A stretch of 10,137 bases of DNA from positions 1 through 10,137 of the forward strand of contig JAQBNY010000197.1 in assembly GCA_028288315.1 (NCBI GenBank). The letters are read 5' to 3'. The translations under genes and the position numbers were made by a program. This document shows positions 1 to 7,437 of this stretch, one piece after another. This DNA comes from Mucilaginibacter sp. Lineage in GTDB: Bacteria; Bacteroidota; Bacteroidia; Sphingobacteriales; Sphingobacteriaceae. How positions within the stretch are numbered: the stretch's first letter is position 1; every line of letters starts with the position of its first letter. Under the pieces are notes generated by a model. It made no database searches. It worked only from the letters and a program-made list of their open reading frames with translations, and was not told the origin of the DNA.

Positions 1-86
1 TCTAATAACGAGTTTAATTCCGACTGCCTTTTAAGCAGCAGTCGTATTAATTCATCTTCACCTGAACTATTATTATTGTTTTGCAT
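1..86 (-). CDS. N-terminal fragment of an unidentified protein, cut by the window edge
   Basis: An open frame starts at the ATG at 86-84 and stays open for 28 full codons to base 1. It begins MQNNNNSSGEDELIRLLLKR and goes on to a leucine-rich, charged stretch that could be helical. The start is supported by an A-rich upstream context and by overlap with a stop codon (TAATG, stop at 88-86), which is typical of translational coupling. The family cannot be settled from so few residues. The helical head could belong to a regulator with a GAF or SpoIIE-type phosphatase domain, or to a sigma factor, but this is a guess. It lies in the same direction as the glycosyltransferase pair upstream and is probably in the same operon. 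Confidence 0.55.
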   Translation of the reverse strand, partial: MQNNNNSSGEDELIRLLLKRQSELNSLL

Positions 87-172
87 TATTTTTTAGCCAG
101 CCTAAAGTAGCGAATAATTCCATTTAATAACCAATGAGGTCCTTTTTCTGCATGGATTTTAAAAAAAAACTA

Positions 173-1303
173 CTATTTGACAATCCGGCCCTTCCAGGCA
201 TACTTGCGTGTGTTACCAATTAAACCCACATACACAAAGTAAATAATATGTATAGGGGCTAATATAATTAACAATGCAATCAAATTTGTCCTTTTAAAAA
301 AATTAGTGATGGGTATTAAAAACGCCGCCTCAAACACAAATTTTAACAGAAACTGTATTAAAAAAAGCTTTAAAAAGTAAACATTATAAAACCCCAATAA
401 AGCATTCACTATAAGAGAGAGATTGAATAGCCAGATACCAACAGCCAGTGCCACTATCTTCTTATCTTTATAACGGGTTGATTTTGATGCCCATCTGCGT
501 CTTTGCTGTAAAAATTCCTGTAGGGTGTGTTTGGCATGTGTATAAACTATTGCCTGTGGGCTTTTAAAAAACGCTATCTGGTTAGGATATTGTACTGCAA
601 CCTTTTGCAACAGCAATTCATCATCGCCAGATGCGAGGTCATCTATCCCTTTAAAGCCTCCCACTTGATAAAAAACATCTTTACGGTAGGCCAGGTTGGC
701 ACCGTTACAGGTAGATGCCTTGCCGTTGCCTATAAAGGCGGCACCAATACCTATCAAGTATGAAAACTCAAGCGTTTGCAGTCGCTCAAATAAAGAACGT
801 TCTTCAAAATAGGTTACCGGCGATGATATCATTACCGGGTTATGGGTTTCATAGTAACCAACTATTGATGATAACCATTGTGGCCCCATGCGGCAATCTG
901 CATCGGTAGCTACCATTAAATCTCCTTTTGAACGGCCAATCGCTTCGGCTATTGCCTTTTTCTTGTAAGAGTTTAGTGGCTTATCTGCCTTTAACTGCAT
1001 TAGTTGAATACCATCTGCCGCATAACTTCTAATAATATCTGCAGTATTATCTGTTGAGTGGTCGTCAACAATAATTACTTCTGTTAAATGCTTGGGATAA
1101 TCCAGTGCTATAATATCTTCAATGGTATAACGGATGCGTTCTTCCTCAACCCGGGCAGCTATAAGTATGGTTACCTTAGTAGATAAACTTGCATCCTTAA
1201 TACTTGGCCGCCTTAAGGCAGACCATCCTTTTATTAAATAGATTACAACCAACAGGTACAAACCAGTTAGCAACAAAGAAATTATACTATGCAGTGCGAT
1301 CAA
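173..1303 (-). CDS. membrane-anchored family 2 glycosyltransferase
   Basis: This 376-residue protein should transfer a sugar from a nucleotide-sugar donor to an envelope glycan or lipid acceptor at the inner membrane. The acceptor cannot be read from the sequence. An N-terminal membrane segment (about residues 5-25) precedes a GT-A domain with the expected elements: VDDHS at 79-83, the DAD metal-binding motif at 134-136, GDDE at 226-229 and QRRRW at 267-271. The last is the QxxRW signature of processive-type GT2 enzymes. About three membrane segments follow (roughly 283-365), and the end is the YxWKGR type common in this group. The first in-frame NTG codon is TTG at 1303; an in-frame stop lies only two codons upstream and the first ATG is at residue 102, so TTG initiation is likely. 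The gene overlaps the upstream flippase-like gene by 17 bases. It ends with two consecutive TAG codons. Confidence 0.9.
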   Translation of the reverse strand: MIALHSIISLLLTGLYLLVVIYLIKGWSALRRPSIKDASLSTKVTILIAARVEEERIRYTIEDIIALDYPKHLTEVIIVDDHSTDNTADIIRSYAADGIQLMQLKADKPLNSYKKKAIAEAIGRSKGDLMVATDADCRMGPQWLSSIVGYYETHNPVMISSPVTYFEERSLFERLQTLEFSYLIGIGAAFIGNGKASTCNGANLAYRKDVFYQVGGFKGIDDLASGDDELLLQKVAVQYPNQIAFFKSPQAIVYTHAKHTLQEFLQQRRRWASKSTRYKDKKIVALAVGIWLFNLSLIVNALLGFYNVYFLKLFLIQFLLKFVFEAAFLIPITNFFKRTNLIALLIILAPIHIIYFVYVGLIGNTRKYAWKGRIVK

Positions 1304-2261
1304 AGAATTTCAGTTTTAAAACAAATACAGATCCCAATATAGCCGGAATAATTAAGTTAATAAGCCATATAGCAGATACAGCTGCAATTATAGCTATTTG
1401 CTGATTGGTAATGTATAAAAATAAGTGTGCCGCGGTAAAACTACGCACACCAATGTCAAGCAAATCAAGCGAGGGCAGTGCCGATTGGATAAAAATGAAC
1501 ACGATAACCGTCATTATCATTTCAAAGAAAGGTATGTTAGGTAGCAGCAAATGGATTACCAGGTAATACTGGAATGTAAAAACAAAAAAACGCGCCAGGC
1601 TATAGCCAATAACTAACAGCAACTCGTTAAAATTATAACGCCCCATAATATCAAAAAAGCGATGATATTTTTTAAGAAACCTAATGCGGTTTAACACCGT
1701 AACCAGCCATTTAATATTAAAATAAAAAACCAGCAATATCCCTAAAAATGCGAGCGAAAGCACTGTTATGCCAATGAATGCCCAGGTATTTAATTCAAGA
1801 AAATAATAAATAAACCACAATGAAGCCAGCAGCCCGGTAATATTAGTGATAACATTTTGAGCGAAGGAGCCAACAGCCATGGCAAAAACACCATGGATAC
1901 GTTTACGATTAGGCAAAAACATTACCCGCCCTCCATATTCGCCAACCCTGTTGGGCGTAAAAATTGCCCAGGTTAATCCGCAAAAAACGGCTTCAACTGC
2001 CTCCCATACAGTAATACGGGCTAACCTGCGCGACAGGTATTGCCACTTAAGGCTTTCTAACAGCCAGTTCAGCATCATTAGTAATACTACTACTGTTAGA
2101 GTAAAAACTACCTGATTACTGCTTATTTGCTTAATCAGCAGCTTAAATTGCCTCAGATTTTCATTCTTATTTAAAAACTGATGGTAAATAAACCCGAATG
2201 CTAAGACAAGTATAGTTGCTTTAAGCAGGTAGGAGAATAATTTTTTGGCGGCGGCTGTCAA
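1287..2261 (-). CDS. flippase-like membrane protein, UPF0104 / lysylphosphatidylglycerol synthase TM family
   Basis: This 324-residue, very hydrophobic protein has about seven to eight membrane segments, starting near residues 12-27 and 51-68. The RVGEYGGR-type loop around residues 102-109 is characteristic of the family related to the membrane part of MprF and of AglD-like proteins. Members are thought to act on lipid-linked substrates and often sit next to glycosyltransferases, as here; the substrate is unknown. The start is TTG at 2261-2259. The frame is open 39 codons further upstream to a TAA at 2381-2379, but that stretch has no ATG, GTG or TTG, so TTG is the best choice and gives a normal family length. 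A 19-codon ORF (ATG at 2323, stop at 2266-2264) ends just before the TTG and could act as a leader. The stop overlaps the start of the glycosyltransferase, suggesting coupled expression. Confidence 0.85.
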   Translation of the reverse strand: MTAAAKKLFSYLLKATILVLAFGFIYHQFLNKNENLRQFKLLIKQISSNQVVFTLTVVVLLMMLNWLLESLKWQYLSRRLARITVWEAVEAVFCGLTWAIFTPNRVGEYGGRVMFLPNRKRIHGVFAMAVGSFAQNVITNITGLLASLWFIYYFLELNTWAFIGITVLSLAFLGILLVFYFNIKWLVTVLNRIRFLKKYHRFFDIMGRYNFNELLLVIGYSLARFFVFTFQYYLVIHLLLPNIPFFEMIMTVIVFIFIQSALPSLDLLDIGVRSFTAAHLFLYITNQQIAIIAAVSAIWLINLIIPAILGSVFVLKLKFFDRTA

Positions 2262-2487
2262 TTCTAAATTTTGTGCAATGTTACTAAAAAGCGAAAGCAG
2301 GCCGTAAGAAAAGTTTTTTTCATGATACAGTGCTAAGGTATTGCTAAGACAATTTAGAGATAAAATTGTTTGGAAACCTTATCTACTGCAGCGGTCAGCC
2401 TATAATCTGCAGTTAAATAAAGTTACATGCTATAATAAAGCAGAATAAGGAGCCTAACTACTTTAAAAAAGATTTAAGCAAAGGGTT
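2262..2487. other. intergenic gap between the TlpA-like gene and the UPF0104 gene
   Basis: This gap of 226 bases must contain the leader of the UPF0104-glycosyltransferase unit if that pair is transcribed on its own. I find no full Bacteroidota promoter match. The nearest is a minus-strand TAACATTG at 2283-2276, with one mismatch to TAnnTTTG, and it would leave almost no leader. No strong hairpin followed by a T-tract is visible behind the TlpA-like gene, so readthrough between the units is possible. A 19-codon minus ORF with a short basic-hydrophobic start lies at 2323-2264. Confidence 0.4.
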
Positions 2488-3726
2488 TTATTTCGACTTC
2501 TCGGCCAGCAGGTCATCTGTCAGCTTTTCAAACTCGCTAATAAATTCTGTATAATAATTGCCAGTTCCCGGGCCGCTAAACCCTGTATGTATCTTGCGCA
2601 CATCGCCGGTTTTATCTATTATAATAGTTGTAGGGAAGCCCACAATCTTAGATAGCATTGGCAGGCTTTTGGCAGTTTCCAATTTATTGCTAGTGTAACC
2701 TGTTATCAATAAAGGATACTTAATGTCAAAACGGTTCTTTAACTGTGCCAGCGTTTTTTGTGATCTTCCAAAATCTGTGGTACGCTCATACGCAAGACCC
2801 ACAATCTCTACCCCTTTGGGATGATACTTTTTATAATAGTTAACCATGTAAGCAGTTTCGTCCATGCAGTTTGGGCACCATGATCCTAATATCTGCACAA
2901 TGACTACCTTGTTTTTAAAGCGGTCATCGTTTAATGATACCGGCTTACCAGTAAGGTCTTTAAAGTTAAAGTCGAGTTTTTTATAACCCGGCTTTAAGGC
3001 CGTTAGTGAATAGGCATCGGGCAGTTTGGCGTACTCGCTCCTTACGGCTGTCCAAACATCAATACCGGTAGCACCTGAGTAAAATTTCCCGTCTGATAAA
3101 GTATTGTCGTCTTCAATTTTAGCAGTAAATAAAAACGCATGACCGCCATCAAAGCAGGATAAGTAAAGCTGGTTGCCGGCTACAGTACCTTCTAAAAAGC
3201 GATAATCGCCGGTTGTGGTTAAGAATGTACCGGTTACTTTTGCCCCGGCTTGCTTGAATTCGCCAACGGTAGTATCCCTGCCATCGCCTTCACCCATAAT
3301 AGCCGACCAGCGGCCGGTTACATTAAACGCTGGCTTTTCAGCATCCTTAAAAAAACGGTAAGGGGTAGCCGCAGTAGCCGTAAATTCCACCGGCACATCC
3401 TTATCTGCCAGGTGTTTTATAAACTGGCCCTGTAGTTTATCGCCGGTTTGTGTTAGTTTAAACTCCGAATCAAACAGCGGCATTTTAATAAATACCGAAT
3501 CGCCCTTTCCGGTTACATTGGTTACCTTAAAACGCTCAGTACTGTTAATAATGGCCAGTTCCTGCTTGTTGCCCGTATTGGTCACATCAAAATTAAAAGG
3601 GATTTCCTGCCCTGCCGCGTTTTTTAAAGCTCCACGCCATATGCCTGTTTTAAGTTTGGTTTGTGCTATGCTTATTTGAGTAAGCGTGGCAAGTACTACC
3701 GCGCTAAATATTATCTTCTTTATCAT
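2488..3726 (-). CDS. secreted TlpA-family thioredoxin-like disulfide reductase
   Basis: This 412-residue exported protein starts with a signal peptide (about residues 1-21, cleavage probably after SIA-Q). Residues 25-235 are beta-rich with repeated Gly/Trp patterns (TGIWRG, TGRWSA) and no catalytic signature I recognise; similar N-terminal modules are common in Bacteroidota TlpA proteins. The thioredoxin-like domain covers about 255-405, with the redox pair in WCPNC (C284, C287) and the cis-proline in GFPTT (P365). This fits periplasmic or surface thiol-disulfide exchange, but the partner protein is unknown. ATG 3726 is followed at once by the signal peptide, which fixes the start. A consensus promoter lies at 3757-3788, so the gene can be expressed separately from the acyl-CoA dehydrogenase 52 bases upstream. 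I see no clear terminator behind it. Confidence 0.88.
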   Translation of the reverse strand: MIKKIIFSAVVLATLTQISIAQTKLKTGIWRGALKNAAGQEIPFNFDVTNTGNKQELAIINSTERFKVTNVTGKGDSVFIKMPLFDSEFKLTQTGDKLQGQFIKHLADKDVPVEFTATAATPYRFFKDAEKPAFNVTGRWSAIMGEGDGRDTTVGEFKQAGAKVTGTFLTTTGDYRFLEGTVAGNQLYLSCFDGGHAFLFTAKIEDDNTLSDGKFYSGATGIDVWTAVRSEYAKLPDAYSLTALKPGYKKLDFNFKDLTGKPVSLNDDRFKNKVVIVQILGSWCPNCMDETAYMVNYYKKYHPKGVEIVGLAYERTTDFGRSQKTLAQLKNRFDIKYPLLITGYTSNKLETAKSLPMLSKIVGFPTTIIIDKTGDVRKIHTGFSGPGTGNYYTEFISEFEKLTDDLLAEKSK

Positions 3727-3756
3727 GTATAAAGTCTACTAATTTTATATACTTTC

Positions 3757-3788
3757 CAAAAGTAGCAAAACTGCTTAACTATTTCAAA
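3757..3788 (-). promoter_or_regulatory. Bacteroidota-type promoter for the TlpA-like gene
   Basis: On the minus strand TTTG (3788-3785) is followed after 20 bases by TACTTTTG (3764-3757). This matches the Bacteroidota housekeeping consensus TTTG-N17-23-TAnnTTTG exactly. Transcription would start near 3750, leaving a leader of about 25 bases before ATG 3726. The upstream box lies inside the last codons of the acyl-CoA dehydrogenase gene. Confidence 0.6.
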
Positions 3789-4918
3789 ACTTCGCGGGAT
3801 ATGACAATACGCTGAATTTCAGACGTACCCTCATATATTTGGGTAATCTTGGCATCGCGCATCATACGCTCAACATGGTATTCTTTTACAAAGCCATAGC
3901 CACCATGTATTTGCACCGCCTCAATAGTTGTGCGCATAGCAGTTTCTGATGCAAATAGCTTAGCCATTGAACTTGCCTGTGCATAAGGCAGTCCGTTATC
4001 TTTTAACCAGGCAGCGCGGTAGCAAAGCAAGCGGGTCGCCTCAATTTCGGTAGCCATATCTGCCAATTTAAATTGAATGGCTTGCAAATCGGCAATGGTT
4101 TTACCAAATGCTTTACGTTCTTTAGCATATTGTACTGATAATTCATAAGCGCCGGCAGCTATACCCAATGCCTGCGAAGCAATACCTATACGCCCTCCTT
4201 CAAGTGTAGACATAGCGAATCTAAACCCAAAGCCATCCTCGCCAATGCGGTTTTCTTTTGGCACTTTAACATCAGTAAACATTAACGAATGTGTATCAGA
4301 CCCACGGATACCCAGTTTATTTTCTTTGGCACCAACGGTAAACCCTTCCATGCCTTTTTCAACTATCAGGGCGTTTATGCCTTTGTGCTTTTTTGACGGA
4401 TCTGTTTGCGCCATTACAATATAAGTAGATGCACTGTTACCGTTGGTGATCCAATTTTTGGTTCCGTTAAGCAAATAGTAGTCGCCCATATCAATGGCAG
4501 TAGTTCTCTGTGATGTAGCATCAGAACCGGCCTCGGGCTCGCTCAGGCAAAATGCGCCTATTACTTCGCCTTTGGCCAACGGCACTAAATATTTTTGTTT
4601 TTGTGCCTCGCTGCCATATTTTTCCAACCCAAAGCAAACCAGCGAATTATTTACTGATACCACAACTGAGGCAGATGCATCAACTTTTGACAGCTCTTCC
4701 ATTACAATACAATATGATATGGCATCCATGCCGCTGCCGCCGTAGTCCGGCGATACCATCATTCCTAAAAACCCCAGTTCGCCCAGTTTCTTTATTTGCT
4801 CTGCCGGAAATTTTTGGTGTTCGTCGCGTTCTATTACGCCAGGCTTTAATTCGGTTTGTGCAAAATCACGAGCCGCCTGGCGTATCATTAAATGTTCTTC
4901 TGTAAGTTCAAAATGCAT
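3779..4918 (-). CDS. acyl-CoA dehydrogenase
   Basis: This 379-residue flavoenzyme oxidises an acyl-CoA to the trans-2-enoyl-CoA and passes electrons to electron-transfer flavoprotein in the cytoplasm. The whole family layout is present: an N-terminal helical domain (1-120), the middle beta domain with the flavin/substrate signature CLSEPEAGSD (124-133) and WITNG, and a C-terminal helical domain with RKAFGKTI and QIHGGYGF. The catalytic base is in IYEGTSEIQR (E363), the position used by short- and medium-chain and by short/branched-chain enzymes rather than by the isovaleryl type. The length is typical. Fatty-acid or branched-chain amino-acid breakdown is likely, and chain-length preference cannot be read with certainty. 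The start ATG 4918 precedes MHFELTEEHLMIRQ, a normal family beginning. A candidate -7 element is at 4972-4965. The gene is probably transcribed alone. Confidence 0.95.
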   Translation of the reverse strand: MHFELTEEHLMIRQAARDFAQTELKPGVIERDEHQKFPAEQIKKLGELGFLGMMVSPDYGGSGMDAISYCIVMEELSKVDASASVVVSVNNSLVCFGLEKYGSEAQKQKYLVPLAKGEVIGAFCLSEPEAGSDATSQRTTAIDMGDYYLLNGTKNWITNGNSASTYIVMAQTDPSKKHKGINALIVEKGMEGFTVGAKENKLGIRGSDTHSLMFTDVKVPKENRIGEDGFGFRFAMSTLEGGRIGIASQALGIAAGAYELSVQYAKERKAFGKTIADLQAIQFKLADMATEIEATRLLCYRAAWLKDNGLPYAQASSMAKLFASETAMRTTIEAVQIHGGYGFVKEYHVERMMRDAKITQIYEGTSEIQRIVISREVLK

Positions 4919-4952
4919 GGGCTATAATTGAGAAAATAAAGTTATAAATATT

Positions 4953-4972
4953 ATGCATGCATAGCAAAAATA
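4953..4972 (-). promoter_or_regulatory. candidate promoter -7 element with overlapping palindrome upstream of the acyl-CoA dehydrogenase
   Basis: The minus strand reads TATTTTTG at 4972-4965, a match to the Bacteroidota -7 consensus TAnnTTTG. No TTTG is found 17-23 bases further upstream, where a terminator T-tract lies instead, so the -33 half is weak. A perfect 10-base palindrome, ATGCATGCAT (4953-4962), would cover the expected transcription start about 40 bases before ATG 4918 and could be a binding site. Confidence 0.35.
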
Positions 4973-4979
4973 TCATAAC

Positions 4980-5007
4980 AAAAAAAGAGAGCCTTTTTGA
5001 AGCTCCC
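4980..5007 (-). terminator. rho-independent terminator, minus strand
   Basis: Read on the minus strand, GGGAGC (5007-5002) pairs with GCTCTC (4992-4987), giving six pairs including one G-U, across a nine-base loop. Seven T residues follow at once (4986-4980). No intact minus-strand gene precedes it. It lies 21 bases behind the stop codon of the gene remnant at 5029 onward, which is its natural owner. On the plus strand the stem has a mismatch and no clean T-tract, so the direction is minus. Confidence 0.6.
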
Positions 5008-5028
5008 TTTTCCCCTAATTAATTTAAA

Positions 5029-5180
5029 CTATTGATTAAACCCAAAATAAAAGAACATGTTCATCTCAACTTGGGCAACTGAGAATTCAAAATTATGCCT
5101 GACATCGAAAAAGTTTTTTACAGGTAGATGTATTTATTTCTTTCAAAGATGTATGCAGGACCACTTAGTTTTAACAAAAG
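5029..5180 (-). pseudogene. probable 3' remnant of a lost minus-strand gene
   Basis: Two adjacent minus-strand open segments join into a protein-like C-terminus. Segment one (5180-5121) reads LLLKLSGPAYIFERNKYIYL and then hits a stop. Segment two, shifted in frame (5133-5032), reads PVKNFFDVRHNFEFSVAQ and ends MNMFFYFGFNQ at TAG 5031-5029. Further upstream, in the frame of segment one, a TAG (5183-5181) interrupts a stretch YASGSGINVKKVA. Loss of four bases between two CTG copies near 5121 would explain the frameshift. The alternating hydrophobic/aromatic ending resembles the last strands of an outer-membrane beta-barrel, but the family is not identified. A minus-strand terminator starts 21 bases behind the stop. 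No start codon or 5' part survives before the M13 peptidase gene. An overlapping plus-strand ORF of 61 codons (5057-5242) looks less likely. Confidence 0.42.
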
Positions 5181-5311
5181 CTAAGCCACTTTTTTTACGT
5201 TTATGCCTGAACCACTGGCATAATGGCATTTTGAATAAATAATTTGAAGATTTTTTGTTTTAGCGCTGCATTAACCTCATTTTCAGGAAAAATTGATAAA
5301 TTGTAGCGTAT

Positions 5312-5328
5312 AGAAATTTATAATTTCT
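5312..5328. repeat. short perfect dyad upstream of the M13 peptidase gene
   Basis: AGAAATT (5312-5318) and AATTTCT (5322-5328) form a perfect 7-base inverted repeat around TAT, ending 43 bases before the peptidase start codon. It lies where an operator or promoter element could be. In AT-rich DNA such dyads also arise by chance. Confidence 0.3.
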
Positions 5329-5371
5329 GTTTTTCAATACACGTGCTGTATTTAATTTAATACAAATAATA

Positions 5372-7423
5372 ATGAAAAAAATTCCTTTGAGTGCTGTTGC
5401 AGCCTGCGCTGTATTTGCTTTATGGTTAAGTTCTTGCAAGCAAGATATGACCAAAACCTACGAGGCAAATGATCCGTTAATAAAAAACATGGATAAATTA
5501 GCCAAGCCTGGAGATGACTTCTTTTTGTACGCGAATGGTAAATGGTTAAAAGAAAACCCAATTCCGGGGGCATACTCGTCATGGGGCATAGGCAACCTGG
5601 TACAGGAAGACTTGCGCACTAAATTGAAAAAAATTAACGAAGATGCTTTAAAGGAGAATGCTGCTAAAGGTACCAATACCCAAAAAATTGGCGATTTTTA
5701 TTATAGCGGTATGGATACCGTTAATATTGAAAAGCAGGGTTTAAATCCACTAAAAGACGAACTGGCTAAGGTTGACAATATAAAGGATGTTAAAGCCCTG
5801 GTTGCAGAGTTTGCCTACCTGGAAACCATTGGTGTAAAAACCCCTATTGGTGCTTATGCCTCGCAAGACGACCGCAATAGTGATAAAATAATGTTGCAGC
5901 TTTATCAAAGTGGCATTGGCTTACCTAACCGCGATTATTATTATAACACCGATGAGCATACAGCCGCGGTACGTAATGATTACCAGCAAAAGCACATGCC
6001 TGCGTTGTTTAAATTTTTAGGATATACCGATGATGCTGCCAAAGCGGCTACCCAAAAAACCTATGAGCTTGAAAAATTTTTAGCAGATAGCTCACGCAAA
6101 CTGGAAGACCTGCGCAATCCATATCGCAATTATAACAAAATGCCTGTTGCCGGTTTAACTAAACTTGCTCCGCTTGTAGATTGGAAAACTACATTCCAAA
6201 AAATGGATTACAAGAACGTAGATACGGTTATAGTTGGCCAGCCTGAATATTACCGGGCAGTAAATACCGCGCTTACTAAATATAGTATCGACGATTGGAA
6301 GAACTACCTGCGCAAAAACATTGTAAGCGAATTTAGCCCGTATTTGGCTAAAGCTATGGTTGATGAGAACTTTAGATTTTATGGCACCGTAATATCAGGC
6401 CGTAAAGAGCAGTTACCACGCTGGAAACAAGTGCTGGATATTGAGAATGCTTTAATGGGCGAGGTGCTTGGGCAAATATTTGTAAAGGAATATTTCCCGG
6501 ATCAAACCAAAAAGCGTTATGCCGATATGGTTGAGGCTATACGCTCCACTTTTAAAGAACATATTGAAAAGCTGGACTGGATGAGCACTAAAACAAAGGA
6601 ACGTGCTTATGGTAAGCTGGCAAAAGTATATCCCAAGGTTGGCTTTCCTGATCATTGGAAAGATTATTCGAGCTTAGATATTGACAGATTATCATACGTG
6701 CAAAACGTAATTCGCGGCAGCAAATTCGCGCATAAATTTAATGCGGATAAATTAGGAAAACCGGTTGACCGTACCGAATGGGGTATGACACCGCAAACAT
6801 ATAATGCTTACTATAATCCGTCAAATAACGAGATAGTATTACCGGCGGCTATATTTATGATACCGGGCGCTGTAGATGCAAACGTTGATGATGCGGTTGT
6901 GTATGGCTATGGCGCGGCCTCAACCATAGGGCATGAGATTACCCACGGCTTTGATGATCAGGGCCGCCAGTACGACGAAAAAGGAAATCTCAAAGAATGG
7001 TGGCAGGCACAGGATTCTGTAAAATTTGCTCAGCGTGCGCAAATGCTGATTGAGCAGTTTAATGGTTACAAGGTGAACGATTTACATGTTAATGGCAAAG
7101 CAACCCTTGGCGAAAACATTGCCGACCTGGGCGGTATAGTAATTGGGCTTGATGCCTTCAAAAAAACCAAGCAATATAAAGAGGGTAAAACTATAAACGG
7201 TTTAACGCCAACACAACGCTACTTTATGGGTTATGCCTTAGGCTGGCTGGGGCATGATAGGAAAGAAGCACTATCAAACCAGTTACTTGTAGATGTACAT
7301 TCACCCGGCTTTATGCGCGTAAACGGTCCATTTACCGATGTGCCCGAATTTTATGAAGCCTTTAAAATAAAAAAAGGCGACAAGATGTGGTTAGATCCGG
7401 CAAAGCGGGTTAAGATCTGGTAG
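5372..7423 (+). CDS. M13 family zinc metallopeptidase lipoprotein (neprilysin/PepO-like)
   Basis: This 683-residue endopeptidase is expected to cleave peptides outside the cytoplasm, anchored to a membrane by lipid. The signal peptide ends in the lipobox LSSC, making C22 the lipidated cysteine of the mature protein. The large helical N-terminal M13 domain spans about 45-430. The catalytic C-terminal domain spans about 475-680 and contains the substrate-binding NAYY motif (478-481), the zinc motif HEITH (H521, E522, H525), and the third zinc ligand in GENIADLGG (E581). All catalytic residues are present, and the length is standard for bacterial members, which lack most of the vertebrate disulfides. 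The last residue is Trp, as at the end of many relatives. ATG 5372 is the only start compatible with the signal peptide. It stands alone, and an inverted repeat begins 15 bases behind its stop. Confidence 0.95.
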   Translation: MKKIPLSAVAACAVFALWLSSCKQDMTKTYEANDPLIKNMDKLAKPGDDFFLYANGKWLKENPIPGAYSSWGIGNLVQEDLRTKLKKINEDALKENAAKGTNTQKIGDFYYSGMDTVNIEKQGLNPLKDELAKVDNIKDVKALVAEFAYLETIGVKTPIGAYASQDDRNSDKIMLQLYQSGIGLPNRDYYYNTDEHTAAVRNDYQQKHMPALFKFLGYTDDAAKAATQKTYELEKFLADSSRKLEDLRNPYRNYNKMPVAGLTKLAPLVDWKTTFQKMDYKNVDTVIVGQPEYYRAVNTALTKYSIDDWKNYLRKNIVSEFSPYLAKAMVDENFRFYGTVISGRKEQLPRWKQVLDIENALMGEVLGQIFVKEYFPDQTKKRYADMVEAIRSTFKEHIEKLDWMSTKTKERAYGKLAKVYPKVGFPDHWKDYSSLDIDRLSYVQNVIRGSKFAHKFNADKLGKPVDRTEWGMTPQTYNAYYNPSNNEIVLPAAIFMIPGAVDANVDDAVVYGYGAASTIGHEITHGFDDQGRQYDEKGNLKEWWQAQDSVKFAQRAQMLIEQFNGYKVNDLHVNGKATLGENIADLGGIVIGLDAFKKTKQYKEGKTINGLTPTQRYFMGYALGWLGHDRKEALSNQLLVDVHSPGFMRVNGPFTDVPEFYEAFKIKKGDKMWLDPAKRVKIW

Positions 7424-7437
7424 GCCACCGGCCCGTT

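Larger units (their letters stand above)
4919..5371. other. 453-base divergent intergenic region without an intact gene
   Basis: This region separates the minus-strand acyl-CoA dehydrogenase from the plus-strand M13 peptidase. From left to right it holds the dehydrogenase promoter candidate, a minus-strand terminator, the gene remnant, a perfect 7-base inverted repeat with a nine-base loop at 5201-5223 (TTATGCC / GGCATAA), and a dyad at 5312-5328. The part from about 5224 to 5311 is AT-rich and shows nothing recognisable. I find no exact TAnnTTTG promoter for the peptidase gene. Confidence 0.5.

Noticed and set aside
4494..4905. Plus-strand ORFs of 83 and 117 codons inside the acyl-CoA dehydrogenase
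   Set aside because: They are antisense shadows of a well-identified gene.
5057..5242. 61-codon plus-strand ORF before the M13 peptidase
   Set aside because: It lies antisense to the gene remnant, has no recognisable domain or terminator, and the minus-strand reading gives a better protein-like C-terminus with its own terminator.
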